The notes under the pieces: model-generated
What the model saw: the letters and a program-made list of their open reading frames with translations, nothing else
Database searches by the model: none
Told to the model about the DNA's origin: nothing
Made by a program: the position numbers and the translations under genes
DNA from: Lingula anatina
Lineage: Eukaryota; Brachiopoda; Lingulata; Lingulida; Lingulidae
Direction: 5' to 3'
Assembly (NCBI RefSeq): GCF_001039355.2
Contig: NW_019774003.1
Span: forward strand, 223,714 to 267,953
Length of the DNA: 44,240 bases
In this document: positions 33,197 to 44,240 of the stretch, piece after piece
How the letters are laid out: each line of letters begins with the position of its first letter
Numbering within the stretch: position 1 is the stretch's first letter

Positions 33197-36160
33197 GTAA
33201 ATTGTGTCTCATACTTGCTAATTATCCTTTTAAAATAGTTTTGTATCAGCATCGAATCCGTGTTATTGTTTAAAGATCAGCAAATAAGTGTTGTAAAATC
33301 TTTTGTTACATGTGCTTACACTTACATGTGTACCCATTTATGGAATTTATGTCGATGGGATGCGTCCAGTGGATTTATCGTCCTTTTTTTGTGTGGATGT
33401 GTGTCTGTCTGTGCTCTTCTCAAAGAATGCGTATTTAAAGTTGGTGTTTATGAAACTGACTTTGATGACAACGTGAAATGATAAAACATTTGGAACTGTA
33501 AATGGCACTTTGTCTTCATTCTAAGCGGTGATCAAAGCTGGGCGAGAGGGTGTCATAAATAAAAAACGCAATACAAAAATCTCGAACACTCGAGCGTCAA
33601 ATGCGGGACAATGGAAGTGAATTTGGGATAAAAACGGCTCTGTGGTATGGGACGTTTGACAAGAATACAATGTATAAATTGGGATGTTTGGGAAAGAAAT
33701 CAAGTTCTTATACGTATACATTAGCTAAGCTGATACGGTTTTAGACTGTATGTTAAAAAAGTTCCCTCGAAGGGCAGGTTGCCTGTTATTTTGTAACGAC
33801 ATTTTCTTTGTCGGATGCGGAATGAAATTACAATTAGACGACGTGCATCATTGGCTTCAAAAAGTTGAGGCGGCTTACATGTACATGTACTGTTGTAACT
33901 GACACAGTCCACAATGCCGGTGAAAAATATTCAGCTTGCCATTAGTATTTTTAACCCTCCAAAGAAGACCCCGTCATGTGTCGTTGCAACATCGATCTCC
34001 ACTCATTTCTGAGCTAGTAAAAGCAGGAGCTCTTTTCCCTTTCCCTCACTGTCGCCCGCTAATCGATAGTGGACACAAAGCAAGTATAGAAACAACAACT
34101 GGTAAAATTAATACTACCCTTCTGAAGCGACGCGCTGGGGCAAGGAAAAGTGGCTATATAGATTTGTATTGTTCTTCAGGGGGAAAAGTCTGGTCTCTCT
34201 TTCTTCACGGCGAGATGCCGGACATTGCGTTGTTACTGAGTTCACCGATATGAGATTTCTTCTTCGGGCAAATTAACTCAACTACGGTGAAATTAACTGA
34301 AAGTGGAGAAAGGTCTGTAAATTGCACTTCTTGTCGCATTGTTAGCGCTTACTCCGGCGCACCTGATATTACGGGCCATTGTATGTGCATCGATATTTTG
34401 TGTTCTTTGTAATTTACTGTTACATTCACTGTGCAATGTAATCAATAGCGTCCATGTAAGACCTAAACTGGTTCGAAGGGTCAGGTGGGTAATGTTGTTG
34501 TAATTAATAAAGACGGTTGAGAGATGCCATTATAATATTTGGTAAGTACAGGTACTTGTCTACCTACATCGTTTTGTGTAAAATTGTCCCCTCCCTCCTC
34601 CCCACTTCTCCCTCCACTTTCATTTTTGCGGTGTAGAAAACTGAATGTGAAGTCACGACCCGAATGGCAGGAGCGCACGTCCTGGTAATGCTAGTCCTAT
34701 GGGACGCTCAGTCCTGGGAAAACAAATCCTACCTACCTGTATTACAATTATGAGACAGGAGCGAGATCTCATTAGGACAACTGTTCCTAAGTAATGGTGA
34801 TCCGTAGGACTTGGATTACTATTACAGCAGCTACTGGACAAGCAGAGAATCAAAAGCACTGTAAACATGAACATTAACAGCAGTTTTCGCTATGGTAAAA
34901 AGTCGTCAGTTTTTAGGTCAATTCGATCAGTAAATAGAAGGCTTCAATTAACCATGTCATTAACAGAGTAACTCCAGATAAATTTCACTGGAACTTTAAA
35001 GGAAACGTTTGCACTGCCATATCGATGAGAGAGGGCAAATAAATGTGTTGTACATAATTACAGTCTCTATCGTCAAAATAAACATTGATTTTTTTTAAAA
35101 GGCTAAACTGTTTTTAGCTTCTTTTTTCATAAAAAGTTGCTTCTGTGTACTTTTACTTGATACAAAGTAAGAAGATATCACTCTGTATGAAGTTGTTAGT
35201 CTAAAAAGTTATTTTGGGTTTAAATTAATGAACAGAACGGAGTCTATGATGTGGTAATTAATTAACCTAATTAAGATCAATGGAAAGACACCTGAAACTA
35301 ATCCATAACATGCAGAGGTATTGGTTTATGTTGGAGAGCTGATAATGCTGAGGAAAAATACACATTGGCCTTGTAAATTGCTGTAATGCCCTTCTGAATG
35401 ATGTGTTTTCCTAAGCCTGTCTTGATGAATGTCATTTTGACACATATTTGTCAGTTTTGCACTACATTCTTAATTACTGATGCCAGGGTGTTAATTTTCT
35501 CTCCTGTACATAATCTAATAGCAGTTTTGTTTTTGGCCAGCTTGCATAGAATTTTTTGCCCAGACAAAAATTTGATCGAACACTTATTAGAAGAAGAAAA
35601 GGTTATGAATATTTTTCTTTGCCAAGAAGTACCCTTTGAGAACTTGGTAAATACAAATACAGATACAAATATTCATGAATACTCTGCGTGTACATGTACA
35701 TGTACATGCAAGTTAATTCAGTGCTTACTAGAGCTTGTCCACTAAGTCCAATGGATATGCACGTCTTATCACAGTGTATTTGCCATGTGCTCATACATGC
35801 TTATCTAATTAAGTACTGCTGAGTCTGCCTCAATACCTGGGCTCACTTTTATTGTATGAGTAAATTTATAGCCATGTACTTAACATATTCTATTGAATAT
35901 GAAATATTTTAGTAAAATATTTTTTCTCCGTAATATTATCATTGATTTGCTTTTGCTAAAATTATTAAGCTGTATGGCTAAAAGAAATTTTCATTTAGAG
36001 CTTGGATGATTATAGGCATTCTACTGTCCAAATTTTGAGTAAAACAAAATAACTATGAACAATTACAGGAAAAATGATACAACACAATTTTCAACTCATG
36101 TTGCAGAGAATTGGTAAATCGCAGTCATTATGCTATCACATGTACCGGTTAACATTTCAG
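33197..36160 (+). other. Intron-like DNA, no gene recognised
   Basis: AT-rich with several TACATGTA palindromes (33879-33892, 35692-35705). A 105-codon frame at 33936-34253 has no ATG at its start and no family match. Confidence 0.4.
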
Positions 36161-36366
36161 CTTACAGATAGAAGAAGAGAAATACAGAGGAAAGGGACTT
36201 AAACCACAGTTATAATTTGGAAACCTTACTCAAAGATTTATATGGTCTGAAAACTGCATGCTACACAGCATCCACTGATTTTGCCCCATCTGTTAGTGGT
36301 GACCATATCGGACTGACCTGATTGAGGAGAAGCTTTATACTGGACAAAACAGTCCACGGGGGACAG
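36161..36366 (+). other. Probable second non-coding exon
   Basis: Bounded by acceptor AACATTTCAG (or CTTACAG seven bases later) and a strong donor GGACAG|GTGAGC. All three frames contain stops, and the two internal ATGs open frames of only two and six codons before stops. This fits a 5' UTR exon of the same gene as 32701-33196, with the start codon further right, possibly outside the window. Confidence 0.35.
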
Positions 36367-38677
36367 GTGAGCATTTGGCTGCAATCACTTAAGTTTTCAC
36401 AAAAATTGTTCTAGTCATTGCTTCTGTATTTATTGCACCCCCCCGAGGATAATTAAATTCAGGAAGGGGGGGGGGGGGGGTAGCTCAGAACCTGGTGATA
36501 TCTGGCATTTAAGTGACGACAGTTTGACTGTTATTATAGGTTGAATTGTTTTGATCTGAACTCATTTCATTGTGTTATACAATGCAGTAATTGGGTCAAG
36601 TCAGGGCCAAATTATTTTATGTTAAGTCAACCTTGGAAAAATGTCAATGGCATGTTATAATTTATGAATAAGATTCATATTTATAGGACCCATAAGATAT
36701 TGCTTTCATGTTAATTTTTAAAATTGTTTAAAGTATTAGTATATATGTAATAATTCATTTTTACCTTTTCTTTTTTTATTGGGAGGGGGTATTAAAACAA
36801 TATAGTTGGCATTGGTTAAATTTTTCTGTTCAGAATTCATGGAAAAATTGATAAGTAATTCTCAGAACTAAATCAGTTCCATAGAATTACCAGTGCCCTG
36901 CAGTGCATCTGTGTTATTTTTCAAAGCAACAAGACCAATCCTATTGATACTGAGCTCACTTACAAATTTCTTGTTTGTTTGAAAAGATATTTATGAAGAT
37001 TAAACGTAATCACCCAGATTTTTACAGGCATATTAAATCAGTGAAGAATTGGCAAAATGAGATAATATTCATTTCATTGAGCCAGAATGTTTGTAGCTAT
37101 TGACAAAACATATAAATAATGGGATGGGTGAATTGTTTAGTTCCTTTTTCAATTCTATATTGATCTATGGATCTCCTTACACTTTAATCTCTCAATTAAG
37201 ATATTAGTTACATAGTTTTATAGTTTTGTCTTCTTTTTTCTTTCCAAAATTTTTTTTATTAGAGTCAGACTGTAGAATATAATCAAAAGTTACATTTCAT
37301 TTATCTCAGCAAAAATCTAGTCATCATATCCTCCATTACAGCCTAAACCAATTAGGGAAAAGTAATAAATTCTTTCCGCATCTACCTCTGCTCCTCTGTT
37401 TCTGATTAGGGTCAGACGTAATGGCTCTAAGTCTCTTCTCCATAATAAATGAAGAAAGCTTGATTGTAGACAAATACCCACTGAAGCTATGATGAAATAC
37501 ATTTACAGATATCTACACTATACACTATCTGTAATACTCTTAATGCAGCTTAGGGCTTTATTCTTGATTTCAAAACATGCACGTGCACTGTTACTAGTAC
37601 AGTACATGTATGTACATTTTTGCGGCATGCATGTTCAAGTTTGCAGTGTGGAGTTTGCAGGAAAATTTTGAATTGCTGCTAATTTGCAGCAAATTTCCAA
37701 GAACATCTTGAGTTTGCAATAGGTTTGCAAAAGATCTTTATATTATTGCAATTTTGCTGCAAATTTGCAAGAAGCCCTTTATTTGCAAAAAAGTTTGTAG
37801 TGAGTTTGCGAGAAAGTATTCATGTTCTTCCAAATTTGCAAAAGAGTTTGCGACAGGCCTGAAATTTTATAGATATGCCACAACGGGATTTGAATTAAAA
37901 TTTCTACAGATAATGATGATGATTATATATTTATTTGTGTCAGATAAAAAGAGTAAAGACCATTACAAAATGGGTTTAAGGTTGGAAATGGGAAAAGGGA
38001 AATATAGAAAATTCTTAAAAATTCTGAGAATTTTGAAATTTTATAGATTTTTGATCTACTAGTACATGAACCATTTGAATAAATTCTCTTTTCACAGATG
38101 GGCAATTTTGATTTAGATAAGTATTTTACTGCCAGCTATCTTATTTAGTTAATCAATATTGTTTTTGTTTAATCACATGTATTCTTATATAATTAATAGT
38201 CTCAAACCAATCATCAGTTAATCCAGCTCTGTGATTGTAATCAATTAAGGTAAAACCAGTGTTATGCAGTAAACCTATCTGTTAACTGCTGGCATGCTGT
38301 GATAAGCCTTGGATTTACTGTTTAAGTCTGTGGAAAATCCTCTGAGACTCCAAGAGATGATCCCCTATTATTGCTCAACATTAATACACCTTAGTTGTTA
38401 TTCCAAACACATTAAGGCTCACATTAAGACCACGTTAAGCTTTTTGTGATGTGGTACTCAGTACTGAGATTATGACTACATGTGCACCAGACTAAACATG
38501 TACATGTACCAGTACAATATCCTTCTATTAAAAAAAACTTGAGATCATTATCCATGAATATGTAAGTAACGGAAATGAAAAGGGGACTGATATCAGATAA
38601 AGGAGATGGACAATATTTTATCACTAATTCTTGTTCTTGGATAACAAAAAATTAGAGTCATAAAGCTTTTTCACATC
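36367..38677. other. Intron-like DNA, no gene recognised
   Basis: AT-rich with a 15-G run (36466-36480) and the TTTGCA-rich array at 37630-37855. No convincing exon. Confidence 0.4.
37630..37855. repeat. Degenerate TTTGCA-rich minisatellite
   Basis: TTTGCA occurs at least eight times and TTTGCG twice in about 225 bases, in variants of AGTTTGCAAGAAA. Spacing is irregular. Confidence 0.7.
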
Positions 38678-38680
38678 TTA

Positions 38681-38859
38681 GGCTCCATTCAGAACAGTGG
38701 ACTAACTAGTCCGAGGGTCAAATATGGCAACCCACTACAAAGCTTGCCGTCTAATCTGCTAATAGACACTGAACAGCTATTCCTTGGGGAAGTATTCAAG
38801 TTGATTGGCCATATTTGACCCTCGGACTAGTTAGTTAGTCCCCTATTCTGAATTGGGCC
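38681..38859. mobile_element. PIF/Harbinger-type MITE with TTA target duplication
   Basis: A 179-bp palindromic element. Termini GGCTCCATTCAGAA and TTCTGAATTGGGCC, with inner arms GACTAACTAGTCCGAGGGTC and GACCCTCGGACTAGTTAGT. TTA lies immediately outside both ends (38678-38680 and 38860-38862). GGC/GGG termini plus a TTA duplication are the PIF/Harbinger signature. Confidence 0.8.
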
Positions 38860-38862
38860 TTA

Positions 38863-41261
38863 GTGATACAGCTGTAAGGGAATGTTTTGAGATATTAATA
38901 GCCTGACTGTTATGTAAGAGTGTCATCTAAATAGATCCCCTACACACTTGATGGCCTATTAGTTATTATTTTTCTGCACAAACTGCAGCAAACACTTACA
39001 AAAGGGAGTAAACTTCCCTGTAGCAAAAAAAAAAAAAAAAAAAAAAAAATTGCACAACCTCTCAAAACATATCAGTATAGCTGAATTATTATTTTCATGA
39101 ATATTTAAAGGATTAGCATGGGGTTTAGTATTATGTAAATTTGGCCAATCCTCTCTACTTCCAGTTTTTTAAATCAATTTAAAAGAATCTCACAAATAGA
39201 CCAAAACATATGTTTATTCACCTGGGTTTATGAGCAATCTTCTCTTTAAATTTTTTTTCATGCAAATTAATTGAGCTCTACAAGGGGAAAAAAATTAACA
39301 CAAAATTTATCTTCCATAACAGTTCATTACGTTGTTTTATACCAATGTACATGTACATTACTACGGTGTGTAGGCTTCAATTATAACTTTCCACTGGGGC
39401 GTGTGTGCCACAAGGATTTATTGGTATTTGTGAAAAATTAATCAAGGTTCATGGGATATGGGAGTTAAATGAACAAGTGATGGATTGTTTGCTCATCATA
39501 AAATATTCATTGAACAGCCGTATTGTTTCCGACTGCCTCTTGTTAAATTGGGAGAGAATAGCGTGGATGCTATTCTAAGAGCGGACACCATTGCTGGGGG
39601 GTTTATATCTCATTCAAAGGAATACTATAGGAATGCTGCAGTAAAGTTTTCTTTGCCCTTGTCTCTAACATTTCAATGTATTGGATTGCAGAGGCCTGTT
39701 AAAAAGAACAACTCAAGTTGAAAATAGACCATACTCAAGAATGCAATATAGATCTTAAAACTAAATTGCCAGCCCATGTGCAGGAGGAGCTGTGTGTTTG
39801 GGGGGGGGGGGGGGGAATAGAAAGAATAACCCTTTTCCATGGAAAAGATCCACTCTGAATCACATTTTTATCTATAGGTTCTTTGCCAATTCTCAAGTTT
39901 GGTCAACAAAGGAGGGAAAATTATCCACTTTTACAGATAAAATATTCTCCTAATTGACATTGCTGGCTATGGGTTACAATGCCTGAGTTACTGCAGTGGG
40001 TGTGGTGAGAAATGAAACATTTCTGAAACATCAAAAGGTCTAAATATTCATACCCATTCATATGCAACACTAGTATCTGAATGCCAATTTATAAGCTTCA
40101 TCAGGATCTACATAAAAGAAAAGCTGGTCCTCTTCATATTGCATAATTGACTCAGTGTGTCTATTTCAGGAAAAAATTTGGTATTAATTGGCAATATTTT
40201 GTCAAAATGTCCCCACAGATCAATGAGATGTCAAGGTATATTTTATCTCAATCTAATAAACATTGATTTTTGGAGGTCTTAATAAATGTCATGCCCTGGG
40301 CTATTTGCAGAAAATGAACAATGGAATGTAAGAAATAAGAAATTTATGGAAACCAAAACTTTTTTTGGAAAATAGGAATAATTTTTAGTCCTGCAGTCAC
40401 AACAACCCCCCTTTGAATAACTTTCTACAGAGGCTGATTGCATTAATTTGAATAAATAAGATGTTGATATGGAAGTTAGAAACAATTGAGAAAATTGTTG
40501 AAATTGCCAGAAAACTGATGTGACCTGCATTCTCAAAATCTGTACTTCAATATTATCATATTAAGGAATAGAAATTCAATGAACTGAGTATTTCAACATA
40601 GATATAGATAAGAATCTCTTGGAAAATTGAAACAATACTAAGCAGATGTAAATATTTGAATAGGCAAAAGCTTAATAGGCCCAAACCCAGGGGACAGCCT
40701 TTAGGGTGGGGAGGGGGAGGTTGAATGAACAGCCCTTTTAGGAAAAGGTCTGCTTTAATTAGTTAAAATTTTATCTAGGTACATGAAGATTTTATGGTAA
40801 AAGATCCAATTTTTCAGGAAGAGACCCCCTCCCTTTGAAATTGCAAGCTCAGGGCCTGTGGTGTTTTATATTACAATTAATACAAGTGTTCTCATATTAC
40901 ACAATATCATAAATTTTTGAGTATCGTTACCCTCTGCATTGGTGGGTGCATGTAACTTGCTACAACAATGAAATAAAATTAAAACAATTAACAATGTTAT
41001 TCCACAATTTACCATTTTATATAACAGAACAATGATAGAACACTTTAAATTATGTGCTCCAAATTTTCAGTGTTTTTCAATAGCCAATTTTTTATGTAAG
41101 GCCATGTAGTTTACAGAAGACGTTATGTGAGGTATTGGAAATCTTTAACTTAGTATTGACTGTTAAGCCAGACATGTAGAGTACAGGAATTAAATCTCTT
41201 CTGCTGTTTTAATACCATTATTCTAGGCCAACAGATTATAATTCTGCCATTTATGGCAACT
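38863..41261. other. Intron-like DNA, no gene recognised
   Basis: It includes a 25-A run (39025-39049) and a 16-G run (39800-39815). A 78-codon frame near 39485 lacks an ATG start and has no family match. Confidence 0.45.
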
Positions 41262-41264
41262 TAA

Positions 41265-41745
41265 GATCGCATTCAAAACAAGTTGAGCCAGGCTTTACAA
41301 ATCCTGGGGACTAAATATGGCGGACGTACATGAAAGAAAAACTGCCTAATCTTTTAATAGTCTCTCCGCCTCTCACACGCCTCCCCACACGTCGTCCCTG
41401 CGGGGGGACAGTCATTAAATCTCGGCTCCATTGGGACGACACATGGGGAGGCGTGTGAGAGGCGGAGAGACTATTAAAAGATTAGGCGGTTTTTCTTTCA
41501 TGTACGTCCGCCATATTTAGTNGCCTAATCTTTTAATAGTCTCTCCGCCTCTCACACGCCTCCCCACACGTCGTCCCTGCGGGGGGACAGTCATTAAATC
41601 TCGGCTCCATTGGGACGACACATGGGGAGGCGTGTGAGAGGCGGAGAGACTATTAAAAGATTAGGCGGTTTTTCTTTCATGTACGTCCGCCATATTTAGT
41701 CCCCAGGATTTGTAAAGCCTGGCTCAACTCGTTGTGAATGCGATC
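41265..41745. mobile_element. Near-perfect hairpin transposon, doubled around an assembly gap
   Basis: Arms begin GATCGCATTC and end GAATGCGATC, with TAA outside each (41262-41264 and 41746-41748). The arms pair through TTGAGCCAGGCTTTAC, CCTGGGGACTAAATATGGCG, CTCACACGCCTCCCCA and GTCGTCCC to a loop of about 34 bases. Positions 41344-41521 (178 bp) recur identically at 41523-41700, with N at 41522 between. Removing one of these leaves an element of about 302 bp with arms of about 133 bp. No coding capacity. Confidence 0.8.
41522..41522. other. Single N inside hairpin (contig join)
   Basis: The N separates two identical 178-bp stretches covering the hairpin centre, as expected when two contigs both ended in the palindrome and were abutted. 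Confidence 0.85.
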
Positions 41746-41748
41746 TAA

Positions 41749-44240
41749 GAAAACCAAATTGTGCTGACTAGAAGTATATATAGTGTGTGGATACGTGCAT
41801 GCATGTGGGTATATATGTGTCTGTGTCTTTACACGCATGAGCAATATGCACATGATGCAAAGTGCGTAGCCTTGCAAACTTTGTCGAAATGTGCAGATCT
41901 ATTGTTTACATTATTTGTAGTTTACAATAAATAAAATCTATTTAAAACAAAGGGAAGGGTTGATAAAAATGGGTTACGTATATCTGCAAAAAACACTGGA
42001 TGTAGATTTTGCAACACAGAATTTGTGTAAGCATGTGTGTATGATGTGTTTATGCAATACATGTTTTACATGTTAACAACAAGAAAAAAATAGTTCTGTA
42101 TTTAATAAATCTAAGGTATACATTTTTAACTCCAGGAAAATATCAAGTGAATTAAGTTACATGTGTGAAAGATGCTGGAAGAAAGACACATAAGAGCAGT
42201 CTATTTGATTTAAAATCTTAGAAAAGTTCAAAGGACCCAAAGGAAAAAGCTCAGATTTCAAATGAATTTTAGACATACACACATGTACATATGATTAAAG
42301 TCTGTGATCAAAAGTTTATTTTTATGTTATCCTATTTTTTTTAAAAGCTAAAAAACAACAGAAAAATGGGAAAATGTACTGGTGTTTTAGTAAGGGTTGT
42401 TGCAGAAGCTAAAAGTGGTTAAATGCCATTAACTTGGTTCTGACATGATAAGAAAAATTTACAGCAGTACAAATTAATTTCTTTTAAAGTTAGATAACTT
42501 GCATTGCAAGCAATGTTATATAGTTTTATTACTCGGGATATTGCATAGATTTTCCCACCGATAAACAACCAGGCATTTATGATATCTATAGCATTAGGTA
42601 CTAGAATTGGTTGTTGTACAGTACTAGCTTTTATGACACTACCACTGCATATCCTCATAGTGTTCAAATCTCAGTCACTTCACAGCACTCAGGCCACTGT
42701 TGTATTGTGTGAAGCATGGAGAAGTACGTCATATCAACAAAGGACGCAACTGAGAGTCAGTCGGTTTCATAGGGCACCTGGGACCACTCCGAGAAAGTTA
42801 GCTTATCCCAAGGGAGCCACTGGTAAATGGAAAATCAATGAACAGAGTTTTGAACTGCTTGCAGGGATGGGAGTTAAGCACGTTGATGAAGTGGTATTTA
42901 ACTTGTATAGTGGCCTATTTATGTGGTTATAAAACTGTGGTTATAGTCTTGAGCCTGGTGAATTAACACCTGTGTAAATCAATTTCTTAAAGAAAGTGGT
43001 AGGATGTTTTCATTTGTGTTAACTGATAAAGGGTGTTTGAATAAAAGCGTGTATGGAGTGTAAATACTGTAAATTTCCTATACTGTTATTGACTTTTTTT
43101 ATATTTTCATTTTGTTCTTATGTGATTATACATATAACAGTTGTTATATTTGTGATATATTACATGTACCTTTCATGCACAAGTATGTACCTTGCAACTT
43201 TCATCAAACCGAAAAAAGAACTAAATTCATTGTTTTTTCCAAGGATTTTGGTTGCAAAAATAAATATTTCAATTATTTAAAAATTCAGAAACATCTGGAA
43301 ACTTTATTCTAGCTTTATTTAGATGAAGAGAGCAAATTGATAGGATGTGTATATACTGTGTATCACTTATGAGTTATTTAAAAAAATGGATGTAAATTTA
43401 TATTAGCTGGAGTGCTGTGAATGCAATGGCACAAATGGCAATGGTGATCTGACAAAGTATATGTGAACTAGTTTGTAATCTGTCACTGCATGACCAGAAA
43501 TACTGGTGCTTGTGGACATTGTCATTTCCATTTCAACTTTATACATCTACAGGTATTGATATAATTAAAAATTTTGCATGTAAATTGAAAAAGATTATCT
43601 TACCAGCTCCTGGACTATTTTTACCTACATGTATTTGTAATATTTTGTCGACCTGAATGAGTGGAATTAACACCTGTCTACTTCTTTATCTTCAAACCCA
43701 ATGCACCTTTCACACTAATTAATCAATGACTTTAAAAGAGAACACAAGCCATGTCATGAACTAATCGTGTATGAAGGAAACACAGAATAAATATTTGCCT
43801 CCATGTCTGTCTGTAATACCTGTCTGGCTTGATTCACAACAGAACTGGAGACCAAAGGGTTTTTTCTTCACTTCAAATTAAAAAAGTATAGCCATTGGTC
43901 TGATAGTTTACATGTAGTTACATGTAGTAGCTATTTCTTTCCTTTTATTTTCAGTTTAATTTGTTTTTCAAGCCTATAGCCAGCAATTTAAAAGGAGAAT
44001 TTTCTTTTTCTGAAAAATGGGTCTAAATTTACCATGAAACATTTGTGTTCCTAGGCCAAATTTTACCCATAATGGACATTTTTCCAACAAAAAGGGTGGT
44101 ATGTTCAAATCTCCCAACCCCCCTTGCTACGGGTTTGTTTTAAAACAAGTGTTACTAATTTTCTGGGGTCAACATACTGGTAAGCTAAATACTACTAGTA
44201 TTTAGTTATAAATTCAGACCAACTTCTAATCAAAAGTTAA
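41749..44240. other. Intron-like or intergenic DNA with one possible exon
   Basis: AT-rich DNA. The only stretch that looks exon-like is about 42686-42932 (see findings). The last 200 bases contain C-rich CCCAACCCCCCTTGCTACGGG, of the kind found at transposon ends, without an identifiable partner. Confidence 0.4.
43040..43045 (+). promoter_or_regulatory. Candidate polyadenylation signal
   Basis: AATAAA about 108 bases after the stop of the open frame ending at 42932. It would fit a terminal exon there, but that exon is itself uncertain. Confidence 0.25.

Noticed and set aside
33936-34253. 105-codon frame
   Set aside because: It begins at a TTG, has no splice acceptor in front of the readable part, and resembles no protein family.
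39025-39049. 25-A run as a possible retroposed transcript tail
   Set aside because: No recognisable transcript or LINE/SINE sequence precedes it and no target duplication is evident.
1-44240. CRISPR arrays, prokaryotic operons or phage genes
   Set aside because: Exon-intron structure and animal gene families show this is nuclear metazoan DNA; no regularly spaced repeats with unique spacers were seen.

Overview
This is eukaryotic, animal DNA. Genes are split by GT-AG introns, intergenic DNA is AT-rich and long, there are many microsatellites and palindromic non-autonomous transposons, and the recognisable genes are metazoan extracellular or membrane proteins. Gene content and the marked excess of the palindrome TACATGTA fit a marine invertebrate. 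I lean towards a lophotrochozoan (mollusc, annelid or brachiopod) at low confidence. Two single N characters (26688 and 41522) each sit between duplicated sequence and look like contig joins in an assembly of a heterozygous genome.

Layout, all recognised genes on the + strand. (1) 193-3258: the last seven exons of an ADAM10/Kuzbanian metalloprotease (cysteine-rich stalk, transmembrane helix, proline-rich tail), followed by several kb of 3' UTR or flank. (2) 10145-14080: a TATA-driven two-coding-exon gene for a secreted protein with three von Willebrand C modules, an orthologue of the brorin family (VWC2/VWC2L). (3) 16794-18452 and 19169-21083: two tandem secreted phospholipase A2 genes with identical intron positions and phases. 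(4) about 22978-30317: one 3.6-kb segment present twice, with no recognisable gene. (5) about 32520-33196 and 36161-36366: a TATA-less, CpG-rich promoter and what look like two non-coding first exons of a gene whose coding part lies mostly or wholly to the right. (6) 38681-38859 and 41265-41745: long hairpin transposons in otherwise empty intron-like DNA.

The genes do not form a pathway. ADAM10 is a sheddase that acts on Notch among other substrates, the VWC protein is probably a BMP-binding extracellular modulator, and the phospholipases are secreted, calcium-dependent lipid hydrolases made as zymogens. The most unusual things are a very small palindromic insertion (29 bp with a 7-bp target duplication, present in one of two otherwise matching copies, with a relative at 8654), the nested hairpin elements, and a possible paired cysteine loss in the ADAM10 stalk. 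I did not find a convincing new multi-gene system.
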